Of a stretch of 15,426 bases of DNA, positions 7,838 through 14,642 are shown in pieces. The translations under genes were made by a program, and so were the position numbers. The notes under the pieces are model-generated. The model saw nothing but the letters and a program-made list of their open reading frames with translations, did not search any database and was not told the DNA's origin. Origin of the DNA: Geobacter sp. UBA698 (GTDB taxonomy: Bacteria; Desulfobacterota; Desulfuromonadia; Geobacterales; Pseudopelobacteraceae); NCBI GenBank assembly GCA_002298925.1, contig DBMM01000075.1, positions 1 through 15,426 on the forward strand, written 5' to 3'. Numbering within the stretch: the first letter of the stretch is position 1; each line of letters begins with the position of its first letter.

Positions 7838-8544
7838 GCCGTTTTTTCCGGATCTTCTTCAAGAGATAGCAATGCCTGGGCTGCTGCTGCCTGCTGGGCA
7901 ATTTTCTTGGAGCGACCGCCACCGGACCCGATTACCTGACCGTCAAGCAGTACCTGGAAAAGAAAGCGACGGTCATGGGGTGGGCCGGACTCCTCCGTCA
8001 GCTTGTATTCAGGCGGGGGCAGCCGTCGGAGTGAGAGCAGCTCCTGGAGCCGGCTCTTGGCATCACCGGCCTTTAATTCCGATGCCGGTGCAGCCAGCAT
8101 ATCGCCAAACAACGCCAGCACTACCCCGCGGACGGCTTCCAGACCACCATCCAGGTAAACCGCAGCAATCAAGGCTTCCAGCACATCAGCCAGGATGGAG
8201 TCCTTCTGTCGGCCGAGAGTCAGTTCTTCCCCCCGTCCCAGCCGGATGAAGTCCCCCAAACGACACGACTTGGCAATTGCGGCCAGACTGTCCTGATCTG
8301 CCAGGCTTGACCTGAAACGCGAAAGATCACCCTCGGGGGCGGCCGGAAATCGTTCATAGAGTACCTCTGCCAGCAGCATGCCGAGCACGGCGTCACCCAC
8401 AAACTCCAGGCGCTGGTAGTCCTCACCCTCCCCTAAACCCGATTCATGGCCGTAGGAGGGATGGGTCAATGCCTGTGTCAGCAATCGATGCGATAAAAAA
8501 TGGTAGCCAAGCCGAGCTTCCAATGCTGTCAAATCAGTATCCAC
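7834..8544 (-). CDS. rnc: Ribonuclease III
   Basis: This 236-residue endonuclease is specific for double-stranded RNA and acts in rRNA processing and in mRNA or antisense turnover. The N-terminal RNase III domain (about 1-150) carries the signature YQRLEFVGDAVLGMLLAE with catalytic E47 and D51, and the second half of the site D120/E123 in SILADVLEALIAAVY. A double-stranded RNA binding domain follows at about 163-230 (SRLQELLS ... SGGGRSKKIAQQAAAAQALL). It starts with GTG at 8544, 7 nt after GGGAGGT, which fixes the start. It is the first gene of the minus-strand cluster and diverges from tmk across 164 bp. Confidence 0.96.
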   Translation of the reverse strand: MDTDLTALEARLGYHFLSHRLLTQALTHPSYGHESGLGEGEDYQRLEFVGDAVLGMLLAEVLYERFPAAPEGDLSRFRSSLADQDSLAAIAKSCRLGDFIRLGRGEELTLGRQKDSILADVLEALIAAVYLDGGLEAVRGVVLALFGDMLAAPASELKAGDAKSRLQELLSLRRLPPPEYKLTEESGPPHDRRFLFQVLLDGQVIGSGGGRSKKIAQQAAAAQALLSLEEDPEKTA

Positions 8545-8590
8545 TCACTCTACCTCCCGATTTGCGACTATAGCCATGGCGCACCTGTTT

Positions 8591-8654
8591 GGCAACTGAA
8601 AGTCATGACCGCCGGATTCGCTGCAATCGACATGTTCAACTGAAATCAGTTGCC
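8591..8654. promoter_or_regulatory. Inverted-repeat half-sites overlapping the tmk -35 box (possible operator)
   Basis: CAACTGA at 8637-8643 and TCAGTTG at 8646-8652 form a perfect 7-bp inverted repeat with a 2-nt spacer. It runs into the -35 hexamer at 8650-8655. A third copy, GGCAACTGA, lies at 8591-8599 and is the exact reverse complement of TCAGTTGCC at 8646-8654. The arrangement suits a dimeric DNA-binding protein acting on the tmk (and perhaps rnc) promoter. No regulator is identified. Confidence 0.35.
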
Positions 8655-8678
8655 AATTCTGCCCCGCTTGCATATAAT
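8650..8678 (+). promoter_or_regulatory. Sigma70-type promoter of the tmk-holB-ricT-metG unit
   Basis: TTGCCA at 8650-8655 is followed after exactly 17 nt by a perfect TATAAT at 8673-8678. Transcription would start near 8685, about 25 nt before the preferred tmk start. The leader contains the tandem heptamer ATTTAAC twice at 8677-8690. Confidence 0.75.
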
Positions 8679-8708
8679 TTAACATTTAACAAAACAGTGG
8701 AGTTCAGC

Positions 8709-9362
8709 GTGGGCTATTTCATTACCTTTGAAGGCATCGAAGGATGCGGCAAAACGACTCAGATCAGACTGCTGGCCGAGCGCCTGCAGGCTCTAGGCCA
8801 TGCCGTTGTCCTGACCAGGGAGCCCGGCGGCTGCCCGATTGCCGACAAGGTCCGCGCAATTCTTCTGGACGCTGAAAACAGCGCCTTGCAACCGCTAGCG
8901 GAGCTGCTGTTGTATGCCGCTGCCCGGGCCCAACATGTGGCGGAAGTGATTCAACCCGCCTTGAATTCCGGCAGTATCGTACTGTGCGACCGTTTCACCG
9001 ATGCCACCATCGCCTACCAGAGCGCCGGCCGCGGCATTGAACGGGATATCATCGACACCCTCAACAGCCTGGCTTGCCAGTCACAGCGGCCGGATATGAC
9101 GGTTCTGATCGACTGTGACGCCCGGGTCGGGCTGGAACGGGCCAGACGCAGAATCGAGGCGGCATCCGGTCCGCGGGAGGAACGCTTTGAGCTTGAATCG
9201 CACGCTTTCCACCAGCGCGTCCGCGACGGTTATCTTGCCTTAGCCCAGGCGGAGCCTTGTCGTTTTGTCACGGTCGACGGCAACAGTTCCATCGAGTTCA
9301 TTTTCGATGCGATTTCCGAACAGGTTCTGGCTCGGCTGGCTGGTAAACATGCCGTTCGCTGA
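8709..9362 (+). CDS. tmk: Thymidylate kinase
   Basis: This 217-residue enzyme phosphorylates dTMP to dTDP for DNA synthesis. The frame is open from 8589, but the GTG at 8709 is chosen: GGAG lies 6 nt upstream, the promoter -10 box at 8673-8678 lies inside the longer frame, and the protein then starts GYFITFEGIEGCGKTT with the P-loop in its usual place. Other family marks are LTREPGG, CDRFTDATIAYQSAGRG (DR motif) and the arginine-rich lid region ERARRRIE. The last 14 bp overlap holB, so the two are translationally linked. It heads a plus-strand cluster for replication and translation. Confidence 0.95.
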   Translation: MGYFITFEGIEGCGKTTQIRLLAERLQALGHAVVLTREPGGCPIADKVRAILLDAENSALQPLAELLLYAAARAQHVAEVIQPALNSGSIVLCDRFTDATIAYQSAGRGIERDIIDTLNSLACQSQRPDMTVLIDCDARVGLERARRRIEAASGPREERFELESHAFHQRVRDGYLALAQAEPCRFVTVDGNSSIEFIFDAISEQVLARLAGKHAVR

Positions 9363-10332
9363 CATTGTCGGACATGATCGTATCATCGAAATATTCAGGC
9401 GCTCGATCCGCTCCGGAAAGACACCCCACGCCTATATTTTTGAAGGGCCGGCAGGATGCGGACGCAGAAAGACCGCCCTGGCCCTGATCCAGGCCCTGTA
9501 CTGCCGGGAAGTGGCTGACGATGCCTGCGGCGTCTGCGGTTCCTGCCGCAAGGTGGCTGGCGGCAATCATGGAGACATCCACTTTATCGAGCCTCTGCCC
9601 GAGAAGCGGGATATCAGTATCGCCCAACTGCGGGACATCCAGCGCGAATTAGCCCTGCGCCCCTACGAGGCGCCGCGCAAAGCCTGCATCATGGAACCGG
9701 CCGACCGGATGAACGTCAATTCGGCCAACTCCTTTCTCAAAACCCTGGAGGAGCCGCCGGGAAATGCCATCATCATCCTGCTCACCGAAAATGCCGACAT
9801 GCTGTTGCCGACCATACGCTCGCGCTGCCAACTGGTCCGTTTCGCGCCCCTGTCGCCAGAATGCGTCCGGCTGCTGCTGGAAAAGAGCGGCATGGATGCA
9901 GCCGCTGCTGCCCTAATGGCCCAGCTGGCTGACGGCAGCATGCAGCGGGCCATGGAACTGGAAAGTGAGGGACTGACAGCCCGGCGGGAACTGTTGGTGA
10001 AACACCTGGAAGGACTTACCCTGAAAAGGGTCATCACTATTTTCGATGCGTCCGAGCAGGTCGGCGGAAACCGGGAAGAAACCCTGGAAACCCTGGACAT
10101 GCTGCTTTCCTTTGCCAGGGATATGGTTTTCCTGTCCGCCGGCTGCAGCGACATCATCAATACGACTATCCGTACCAGCCTTGAGAAGATGGTCAGCAAC
10201 ATGAACCTGAAGCGGACACTGCAACTGGCGGACGACATCCTGGAAACACGCCGTTCCGTTCAACGCAATGCCAACGTCAAACTGGCCCTGGATCACCTCT
10301 TCATGAGGATTGCCGGGGCCGCAGAAGCCTGA
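9349..10332 (+). CDS. holB: DNA polymerase III delta prime subunit (clamp loader)
   Basis: This is a 327-residue AAA+ clamp-loader subunit. The frame is open from 9265, but the ATG at 9349 gives the expected N-terminus MPFADIVGHDRIIEIFRRSI and a 14-bp overlap with tmk. Visible features are the GPAGCGRRKT phosphate-loop relic at 33-42, a zinc module C52/C60/C63/C66, NSANSFLKTLEEPP at about 124-137 and the SRC motif at 158-160. The P-loop lysine is replaced by Arg-Arg, in keeping with delta prime being a non-hydrolysing stator in many bacteria. No clear ribosome binding site is present, so re-initiation from tmk is likely. The neighbouring ricT is a common partner gene across bacteria. Confidence 0.93.
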   Translation: MPFADIVGHDRIIEIFRRSIRSGKTPHAYIFEGPAGCGRRKTALALIQALYCREVADDACGVCGSCRKVAGGNHGDIHFIEPLPEKRDISIAQLRDIQRELALRPYEAPRKACIMEPADRMNVNSANSFLKTLEEPPGNAIIILLTENADMLLPTIRSRCQLVRFAPLSPECVRLLLEKSGMDAAAAALMAQLADGSMQRAMELESEGLTARRELLVKHLEGLTLKRVITIFDASEQVGGNREETLETLDMLLSFARDMVFLSAGCSDIINTTIRTSLEKMVSNMNLKRTLQLADDILETRRSVQRNANVKLALDHLFMRIAGAAEA

Positions 10333-10344
10333 GCGACACGCATA

Positions 10345-10470
10345 ATACCGATTTCAAATCAAAGATGAAATCAAGACGGCGAGAATTGAGGCGACTAAGG
10401 CATACAGATCAGTATGTTGAGGAACCGAAGACGAGCCAACGAAGATAGCGCTTTGATTTGGAATTGGTAT
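10345..10470. repeat. 126-bp inverted-repeat element (MITE-like) between holB and ricT
   Basis: The left end ATACCGATTTCAAATCAAAG (10345-10364) and the right end CTTTGATTTGGAATTGGTAT (10451-10470) are 20-nt inverted repeats with two mismatches, both allowing G-U pairs in RNA. CATAC at 10401-10405 and GTATG at 10412-10416 form a second hairpin almost at the exact centre. The element has no coding capacity, fills nearly all of the 155-bp gap, and ends 10 nt before the ricT AGGAGG. Its form is that of a non-autonomous miniature transposable element or dispersed structured repeat. No target duplication could be assigned. It would be transcribed with the operon. Confidence 0.7.
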
Positions 10471-10487
10471 AACCTAGGAGGAATCCG

Positions 10488-11582
10488 TTGCCCCGTATAG
10501 TCACCATTCAGTTCAATTCAGCCGGCAAGCTGTACGATTTTGATGCCGGCATTCTCGACATATCACCCCGCGACAAGGTTGTTGTTGAAACCGAGCGCGG
10601 TACCGGCATCGCCACCGTCGTCAAAGGACCGATCGAGAGTTCGGCAGACAACCTGCCGACACCGCTCTTATCCATAATACGGGTGGCCAACCGTGATGAT
10701 CTGGATATTCTGGAACAAAACGCCCGCAAGGAAAAAGAAGCCTACGAATTCTGCAACCGGCGCATCATGGAGCGCAGCATGCAGATGAAACTGGTGCGGG
10801 TGGAATATCTCTTTGACGGCAGCAAGGCGGTCTTTTATTTCACCGCCGACGGTCGGGTGGATTTCCGCGATCTGGTCAAGGATCTGGCCCACACGTTTCA
10901 TACCCGCATTGAAATGCGACAGATCGGGGTTCGTGACGAATCCAAGATGATCGGCGGCATCGGCATCTGCGGCCGGGAACTCTGCTGCAGTTCCTGGCTG
11001 CGCGATTTCCAGCCCGTATCGGTCAAGATGGCCAAGGAACAGAGTCTGGCACTCAACCCCACCAAAATTTCGGGACAGTGCGGCCGCCTGCTGTGCTGCC
11101 TGGATTACGAATATGAAACCTACTGCTGCCTGCGCAAGTCGTTCCCCAAATGCGGCAAGCGGGTCAGAACCGACTCGGTGACCGGCGTCGTGGACAAACT
11201 GAACCTCCTGACCGGCAACATAACGCTCAAACTGGATGATGGCAAACTGGTGGTGATCCGGAAATCCGAAATCACCGGCGAGGCTGCGGCAAGCGATACT
11301 CCTCCGCCGCAGATTCCGGCATCAGTCCCCGCCGCCACTCCTACCCGGCCCCAACGTCCGCCCCATAAGGGACGTGAACGGCGGCCGGAACGCCCTGCAG
11401 CCGCTCCCAGCGAACAGCGGGATGAAAAGAAACCGGCAGCCGTTGCGGCAGCTCCAGACAAACCGGCGAGCGAGGCTAAACCCAAACCGGCTCGCAAAAA
11501 ACAGCGTTCCCGAAAGCACGGACACCGCAAACCGGGTGGCGGAACGTCCGAAGGCGGATCCGGTCCAGAGCCAAAGGCATAG
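10488..11582 (+). CDS. ricT: RicT/YaaT-type PSP1-domain protein with long basic tail
   Basis: This 364-residue protein starts at TTG 10488, fixed by AGGAGG 6 nt upstream; the first residues are MPRIVTIQFNSAGKLYDFDA. The PSP1 domain covers about residues 60-230 and has many conserved cysteines: 161, 166, 167, 198, 203, 204, 213, 214 and 222, in GRELCCSSWLRDF, GQCGRLLCCLDYEYETYCC and PKCGKRV. In Bacillus, RicT is part of the Fe-S RicA/F/T complex that assists mRNA maturation by RNase Y. Residues about 265-364 form a low-complexity Pro/Ala/Lys/Arg tail that is probably disordered and may bind nucleic acid (inference). Position directly after holB matches the common bacterial order holB-ricT. Confidence 0.9.
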   Translation: MPRIVTIQFNSAGKLYDFDAGILDISPRDKVVVETERGTGIATVVKGPIESSADNLPTPLLSIIRVANRDDLDILEQNARKEKEAYEFCNRRIMERSMQMKLVRVEYLFDGSKAVFYFTADGRVDFRDLVKDLAHTFHTRIEMRQIGVRDESKMIGGIGICGRELCCSSWLRDFQPVSVKMAKEQSLALNPTKISGQCGRLLCCLDYEYETYCCLRKSFPKCGKRVRTDSVTGVVDKLNLLTGNITLKLDDGKLVVIRKSEITGEAAASDTPPPQIPASVPAATPTRPQRPPHKGRERRPERPAAAPSEQRDEKKPAAVAAAPDKPASEAKPKPARKKQRSRKHGHRKPGGGTSEGGSGPEPKA

Positions 11583-11627
11583 TTGCCACAGCAGCTACTT
11601 TCACAACATCCACACCAGGAGTCTGCG

Positions 11628-13148
11628 ATGAAACCTTCATTCTACGTCACAACGCCCATTTATTACGTCAACGACGTACCCCACATCGGTCACGCCTACA
11701 CCACCGTGGCAGGCGACGTGCTGGCCCGCTACAAGCGCTTGATGGGGTATGACGTTTATTTTCTGACCGGCAGTGACGAACATGGCCAGAAGGTTGAAAA
11801 GGCTGCCACCACCGCCGGCGAAACGCCGCTGGAACTGGCGGACCGGGTTGTCAAGCGCTACCAGGCTCTCTGGGAGCGGCTGGGCATTTCCAACAACGAC
11901 TTCATACGCACCACCCAGGAGCGCCACAAAAAGGGAGTGGCCCACATCTTCAAGGACATCCTAGACAAGGGCGACATCTACCTGGGCGAATATGAAGACT
12001 GGTACTGCACCCCCTGCGAAACCTTCTGGCCGGAAACCCAGCTGATCGAAGACCGCTGTCCAGACTGCAACCGTCCCGTGGAGAAACTCAAGGAAGAGTC
12101 CTATTTCTTCCGCATGAGCAAATACCAGGAGCAGCTGCTGGCCCACATCGAAGCCAACCCCGAATTCATCCAGCCCAAAAGCAAGCGAAACGAGATCATC
12201 TCCTTTGTCAAGGATGGGCTGCGCGACCTGTCGGTATCTCGCACCACCTTCACCTGGGGCATCCCGGTACCGGGCAATGACAAGCACATCATCTATGTCT
12301 GGTTCGACGCCCTGACCAACTACATGACCGCCCTGGGCTACCCGGAAGCAACCGACAACTACCGGAACTTCTGGCCGGCCAATGTGCATCTGATCGGCAA
12401 AGACATCCTGCGCTTCCACGCCGTCTACTGGCCGACCTTCCTGATGGCGGCCGGCCTGCCCTTGCCTGAAAAGGTCTTTGCCCACGGCTGGTGGACGGTG
12501 GAAGGCCAGAAAATGAGCAAGAGCCTGCAGAACGTGGTCGAGCCCAACATGCTGATCGACAAGTACGGCGTGGACGTGGTCAGGTACTTCCTGCTGCGCG
12601 AGGTACCCTTCGGCCTGGACGGAGATTTCTCCCATGCCGCCCTGGTCCAGCGGCTCAACTCCGACCTGGCCAACGACCTGGGCAACCTGCTCAGCCGCTC
12701 CACCGCCATGGCGGTCAAGTATTTCGACGGCATACTGCCCGCCCCGGCCGAACTGGCCGATATCGACCAGGGCCTGAAAAAGAAAACCACCGACATGATC
12801 GATCATGTGGATGCCTGCATGGATGATCTGGCTTTCAGCAAGGCACTCCAGGCCGTCTGGGAGGTCGTCTCGGCCGGAAACAAGTACATCGACGAATCGG
12901 CCCCCTGGACCCTTGCCAAGGATCCGAATCAGAAAGACAGACTGGCAACGGTCATGTACTGCCTGCTGGAATCCCAGCGCATCGTGCATGTGCTCCTGTC
13001 GGCCTTCATCCCGGCCACATCGGAAAAGGCATTGACCAGTCTGGGCTGTCAGTGCAAGGTTGAGAAAGCGGATCTTGATTGGGGGGGACTGCAGGCGGGA
13101 ACCACGATCATCAAGGCGGAAGCCCTATTCCCGAGGATGGAAGGGTAA
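11628..13148 (+). CDS. metG: Methionyl-tRNA synthetase
   Basis: This 506-residue class I aminoacyl-tRNA synthetase charges tRNA-Met. The frame is open from 11583, but the ATG at 11628 follows CAGGAG by 6 nt and gives the canonical start MKPSFYVTTPIYYVNDVPHIGHAYT. Visible marks are HIGH at 19-22, a zinc knuckle C127/C130 and C144/C147, the tryptophan-rich FAHGWWTVEGQKMSKS segment with KMSKS at 295-299, and the alpha-helical anticodon domain after about 360. It lacks the C-terminal tRNA-binding (Trbp111-like) extension found in longer MetRS forms; none is encoded directly downstream. It is the last gene of the tmk unit. Confidence 0.97.
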   Translation: MKPSFYVTTPIYYVNDVPHIGHAYTTVAGDVLARYKRLMGYDVYFLTGSDEHGQKVEKAATTAGETPLELADRVVKRYQALWERLGISNNDFIRTTQERHKKGVAHIFKDILDKGDIYLGEYEDWYCTPCETFWPETQLIEDRCPDCNRPVEKLKEESYFFRMSKYQEQLLAHIEANPEFIQPKSKRNEIISFVKDGLRDLSVSRTTFTWGIPVPGNDKHIIYVWFDALTNYMTALGYPEATDNYRNFWPANVHLIGKDILRFHAVYWPTFLMAAGLPLPEKVFAHGWWTVEGQKMSKSLQNVVEPNMLIDKYGVDVVRYFLLREVPFGLDGDFSHAALVQRLNSDLANDLGNLLSRSTAMAVKYFDGILPAPAELADIDQGLKKKTTDMIDHVDACMDDLAFSKALQAVWEVVSAGNKYIDESAPWTLAKDPNQKDRLATVMYCLLESQRIVHVLLSAFIPATSEKALTSLGCQCKVEKADLDWGGLQAGTTIIKAEALFPRMEG

Positions 13149-13169
13149 AAACCGGTTTTTATAGCAATT

Positions 13170-13203
13170 AAAGGGGGAAGAGCTGATCAGGCCTTCCCCT
13201 TTT
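13170..13203 (+). terminator. Terminator after metG
   Basis: AAAGGGGGAAG (13170-13180) pairs with CTTCCCCTTT (13193-13203 including one G-U), an 11-bp stem with the inner sequence CTGATCAG in its loop. The right arm ends in TTTT, a short tail. On the opposite strand it overlaps the stop codon of a coding remnant (13187-13303), so it may also close minus-strand transcripts. Confidence 0.65.
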
Positions 13204-13303
13204 CAACGATATCCAAAAAGAACGCCCCCAGATCTCTTCGTTTTGTTTCCAGCAGCGTAATCTCCACAGAACCTAAATACGGCAGTTGACTGACTTCATT
13301 CTG
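13187..13303 (-). pseudogene. C-terminal remnant of an unidentified protein
   Basis: On the minus strand, after a TGA at 13306-13304, an open stretch of 38 codons reads to a TGA at 13187-13189. It includes EVSQLPYLGSVEITLLETKR and, further on, DLGAFFLDIVEKG. Codon choice and the alternating hydrophobic pattern look like real coding sequence, and the stretch resembles a protein C-terminus; a weak likeness to PilN-type pilus assembly proteins is only an impression. No start codon or ribosome binding site is present. It is probably the 3' end of a gene whose 5' part was lost from the pilA locus. Confidence 0.4.
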
Positions 13304-13479
13304 TCACCAGCATCGTATTTTGGGATCAAATCGGTGGTGCATTCGACAATAATTTTTTGAAAGTCCTTTGGGCAATTAGCATGACTCTTTCCTTTACCCC
13401 CATCTACTCCGCAGCACTGGTTAGCACGTGAATCACGAGAAAATTTACATTGCTCCCCAGTTAACAGTTGGAGATCCAT
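13273..13479 (-). CDS. Short Cys-rich open frame overlapping the 3' end of pilA (uncertain)
   Basis: This frame of 68 codons begins 35 nt inside the pilA 3' end in a different frame. Beyond the overlap it has six cysteines in the pattern C, CC, C, C, C (QCCGVDGGKGKSHANC; VECTTDLIPK). No ribosome binding site precedes the ATG at 13479. It may be a small secreted-type fragment, a frame-shifted remnant of a longer downstream gene, or a chance frame. The following remnant at 13187-13303 lies in another frame, which favours decayed sequence. Confidence 0.25.
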   Translation of the reverse strand: MDLQLLTGEQCKFSRDSRANQCCGVDGGKGKSHANCPKDFQKIIVECTTDLIPKYDAGDRMKSVNCRI

Positions 13480-14098
13480 TACCCGGAAGAGTATTTAAAA
13501 TTGTTGGTGTGACAGTAGCAGGGTTAGGGACTCCTGTTGCCGGAGCGCCAAAAGCATCCATAGCCGTACCCGCCCATGTATCATTTTGCACAAACATAAC
13601 TTCTGATGAAGCACACTCCGTTGCAAAAACCCGTGTTCCATTAGTATGTTTCGTGAATACAACATAGGTATTTGAAGATTTTGCAGCTGTATTTATATTT
13701 GCATTCAAATTGACGCCATTCGAAGCGGATATCCCAATAACTGCAACAGTTACACCATCATACTTGATACCAACCAGGGCCGCACCAGTAACTCCGCCTG
13801 CAGATGTTGGTGCGGCAGACATTGGGCCAAGAACTAGCTTACCTGCCGCTGCTGGTGCTGCAAGAGCATCCAAAGTAACAGAAGATTGTGAGGAACCATA
13901 GGTTCCATTATCGGTAAACAGGGCCTCCTGTGCGCCCTTAACGTTTTTCAGGTCAGAGAGCGCCGCAGAATTAAATCCTTTCTGCCGATAAGCAGAAAAC
14001 TGAGGAATAGCTACAGCGGCCAGGATGCCGATAATCGCAACCACGATCAAGAGTTCGATCAAGGTAAATCCTCTGCCATTTCTGAGTCTATCCAACAT
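13445..14098 (-). CDS. pilA: Type IV pilin, long (fused) PilA form
   Basis: This is a 217-residue prepilin. The leader MLDRLRNGRG ends in Gly10 and the mature protein starts FTLIELLIVVAIIGILAAVA, the class III prepilin peptidase site and N-methylation Phe, with E5 present. The helix continues as IPQFSAYRQKGFNSAALSDL. Aromatics fall at mature positions 1, 24, 27, 32, 51 and 57, the same six positions as the short Geobacter sulfurreducens PilA (there Tyr at 32, here Phe). Instead of ending near residue 61, the protein runs on for about 150 residues as a Gly/Ala/Thr/Val-rich globular part with one Cys. It therefore looks like the long, conventional pilin layout of some relatives. GGAG lies 7 nt before the ATG. 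No sigma54 (-24/-12) promoter was seen upstream. Pilus fibre conduction cannot be judged from this. Confidence 0.95.
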   Translation of the reverse strand: MLDRLRNGRGFTLIELLIVVAIIGILAAVAIPQFSAYRQKGFNSAALSDLKNVKGAQEALFTDNGTYGSSQSSVTLDALAAPAAAGKLVLGPMSAAPTSAGGVTGAALVGIKYDGVTVAVIGISASNGVNLNANINTAAKSSNTYVVFTKHTNGTRVFATECASSEVMFVQNDTWAGTAMDAFGAPATGVPNPATVTPTILNTLPGNGSPTVNWGAM

Positions 14099-14135
14099 GA
14101 CGTATCTCCTTTCACAACAATTACAGTGAAAAGCA

Positions 14136-14393
14136 TCACATCCCCTTCTCGGAACGTACCCGCCCTTCAGTATCGATAATATACCTGCCGACTAATGGGT
14201 TAGCCAGGATAGTCTCCAACTCGCTAAGCCTTACCACTTCATTAACGCAAGCAGGAACTGTTCCAAAGAGCTTACAATAAAACTCGACCGCCACGTCAAT
14301 CTGCCAGAGTCCTTTCAGCGCGTCCACACGCTCCTTGATAGATTCAACAGTGTTTCCCTGCCTTTCTGTTCCGCTTAGCGAACTGCTCGTCAA
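14136..14393 (-). pseudogene. Probable C-terminal remnant of a lost gene upstream of pilA
   Basis: An open frame of 85 codons ends 37 nt before pilA. Its only upstream start is a TTG without a ribosome binding site. Its last part, with FGTVPACVNEVVRLSELE followed by LANPLVGRYIIDTEGRVRSEKG, resembles the C-terminal 'P-x-x-L ... DP-x-GG-x-Y ... G-x-V-x-S' pattern found at the ends of proteins in pilus and secretion loci (established pattern, loose match here). Upstream it meets the truncated ABC ATPase fragment, so I read it as the 3' end of a gene fused there by a deletion. A small intact gene with TTG start cannot be excluded. Confidence 0.4.
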
Positions 14394-14426
14394 GTTACGT
14401 AATGGTCAACTCGGTCTTATTCGTCT

Positions 14427-14543
14427 TTATAGGCCACCAGACTTGCAAAGCTGCGATGAGGTCTCGTTCGATGATGGCAGGTTGTTGATAGTGATCGTGC
14501 CGCTGTCAGGTCGAATCAAGTCAAGCAACAATTTGATCGTGGT
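14427..14543 (-). pseudogene. ABC transporter ATPase, fragment downstream of the IS insertion
   Basis: The minus strand reads TTIKLLLDLIRPDSGTITIN and then NLPSSNETSS before a TAA at 14427-14429. This is the standard continuation of an ABC ATPase Walker A helix and its following strands (TTIKLLL.L..P.SG.I.I.G.). It is in frame with the 5' piece at 15193-15327 once the IS is removed. Homology stops after about 30 residues: the Q-loop, signature, Walker B and switch regions are all missing, so the gene is truncated as well as interrupted. Confidence 0.75.
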
Positions 14544-14554
14544 GAAGTAAGCAT

Positions 14555-14573
14555 CCCCCGGCAGAGCCGGGGG
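14555..14573 (-). repeat. IS200 right-end subterminal hairpin
   Basis: CCCCCGGC (14555-14562), loop AGA, GCCGGGGG (14566-14573): a perfect 8-bp stem about 11 nt from the element's right border. It is identical to the left-end hairpin and is the probable TnpA binding structure. Confidence 0.85.
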
Positions 14574-14582
14574 CTTTCAAAG

Positions 14583-14603
14583 ACGTGAACCGCTCGAAGC
14601 GGT
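14583..14603. repeat. Hairpin in the tnpA 3' region, sharing 13 nt with the tnpA leader
   Basis: ACCGCT (14589-14594), loop CGA, AGCGGT (14598-14603) forms a small hairpin. The 13 nt ACGTGAACCGCTC at 14583-14595 are the reverse complement of 15102-15114 in the tnpA leader, so the mRNA 3' end could pair with the leader loop. Confidence 0.55.
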
Positions 14604-14620
14604 GTTATCAAAAGATTATC

Positions 14621-14642
14621 TGACCACCACGCGTGGTGGTCA
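14621..14642 (-). terminator. 22-bp perfect palindrome over the tnpA stop codon (possible terminator)
   Basis: TGACCACCACG / CGTGGTGGTCA at 14621-14642 is a perfect 22-bp palindrome whose right edge contains the tnpA stop (14640-14642). It can form an 8-9 bp hairpin right at the end of the reading frame. No T-run follows on the minus strand, so it may protect or stall rather than terminate; a barrier to outside transcription is another possibility. Confidence 0.4.

Noticed and set aside
8589..8708. 40-residue N-terminal extension of Tmk
   Set aside because: It would span the promoter -10 box and has no ribosome binding site; the P-loop position fits the GTG start at 8709.
10345..10470. Inverted repeat as an intrinsic terminator of holB
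   Set aside because: There is no T-run after the right arm, the loop is about 86 nt, and ricT follows with its own ribosome binding site.
11961..12989. 342-codon open frame on the minus strand
   Set aside because: It is antisense to metG, whose HIGH, Zn and KMSKS motifs are intact. Long antisense frames are expected from GC-rich codon use.
14335..14550. 71-codon plus-strand frame upstream of the IS
   Set aside because: The minus strand of the same DNA encodes a recognisable ABC ATPase fragment; the plus frame has no motif.
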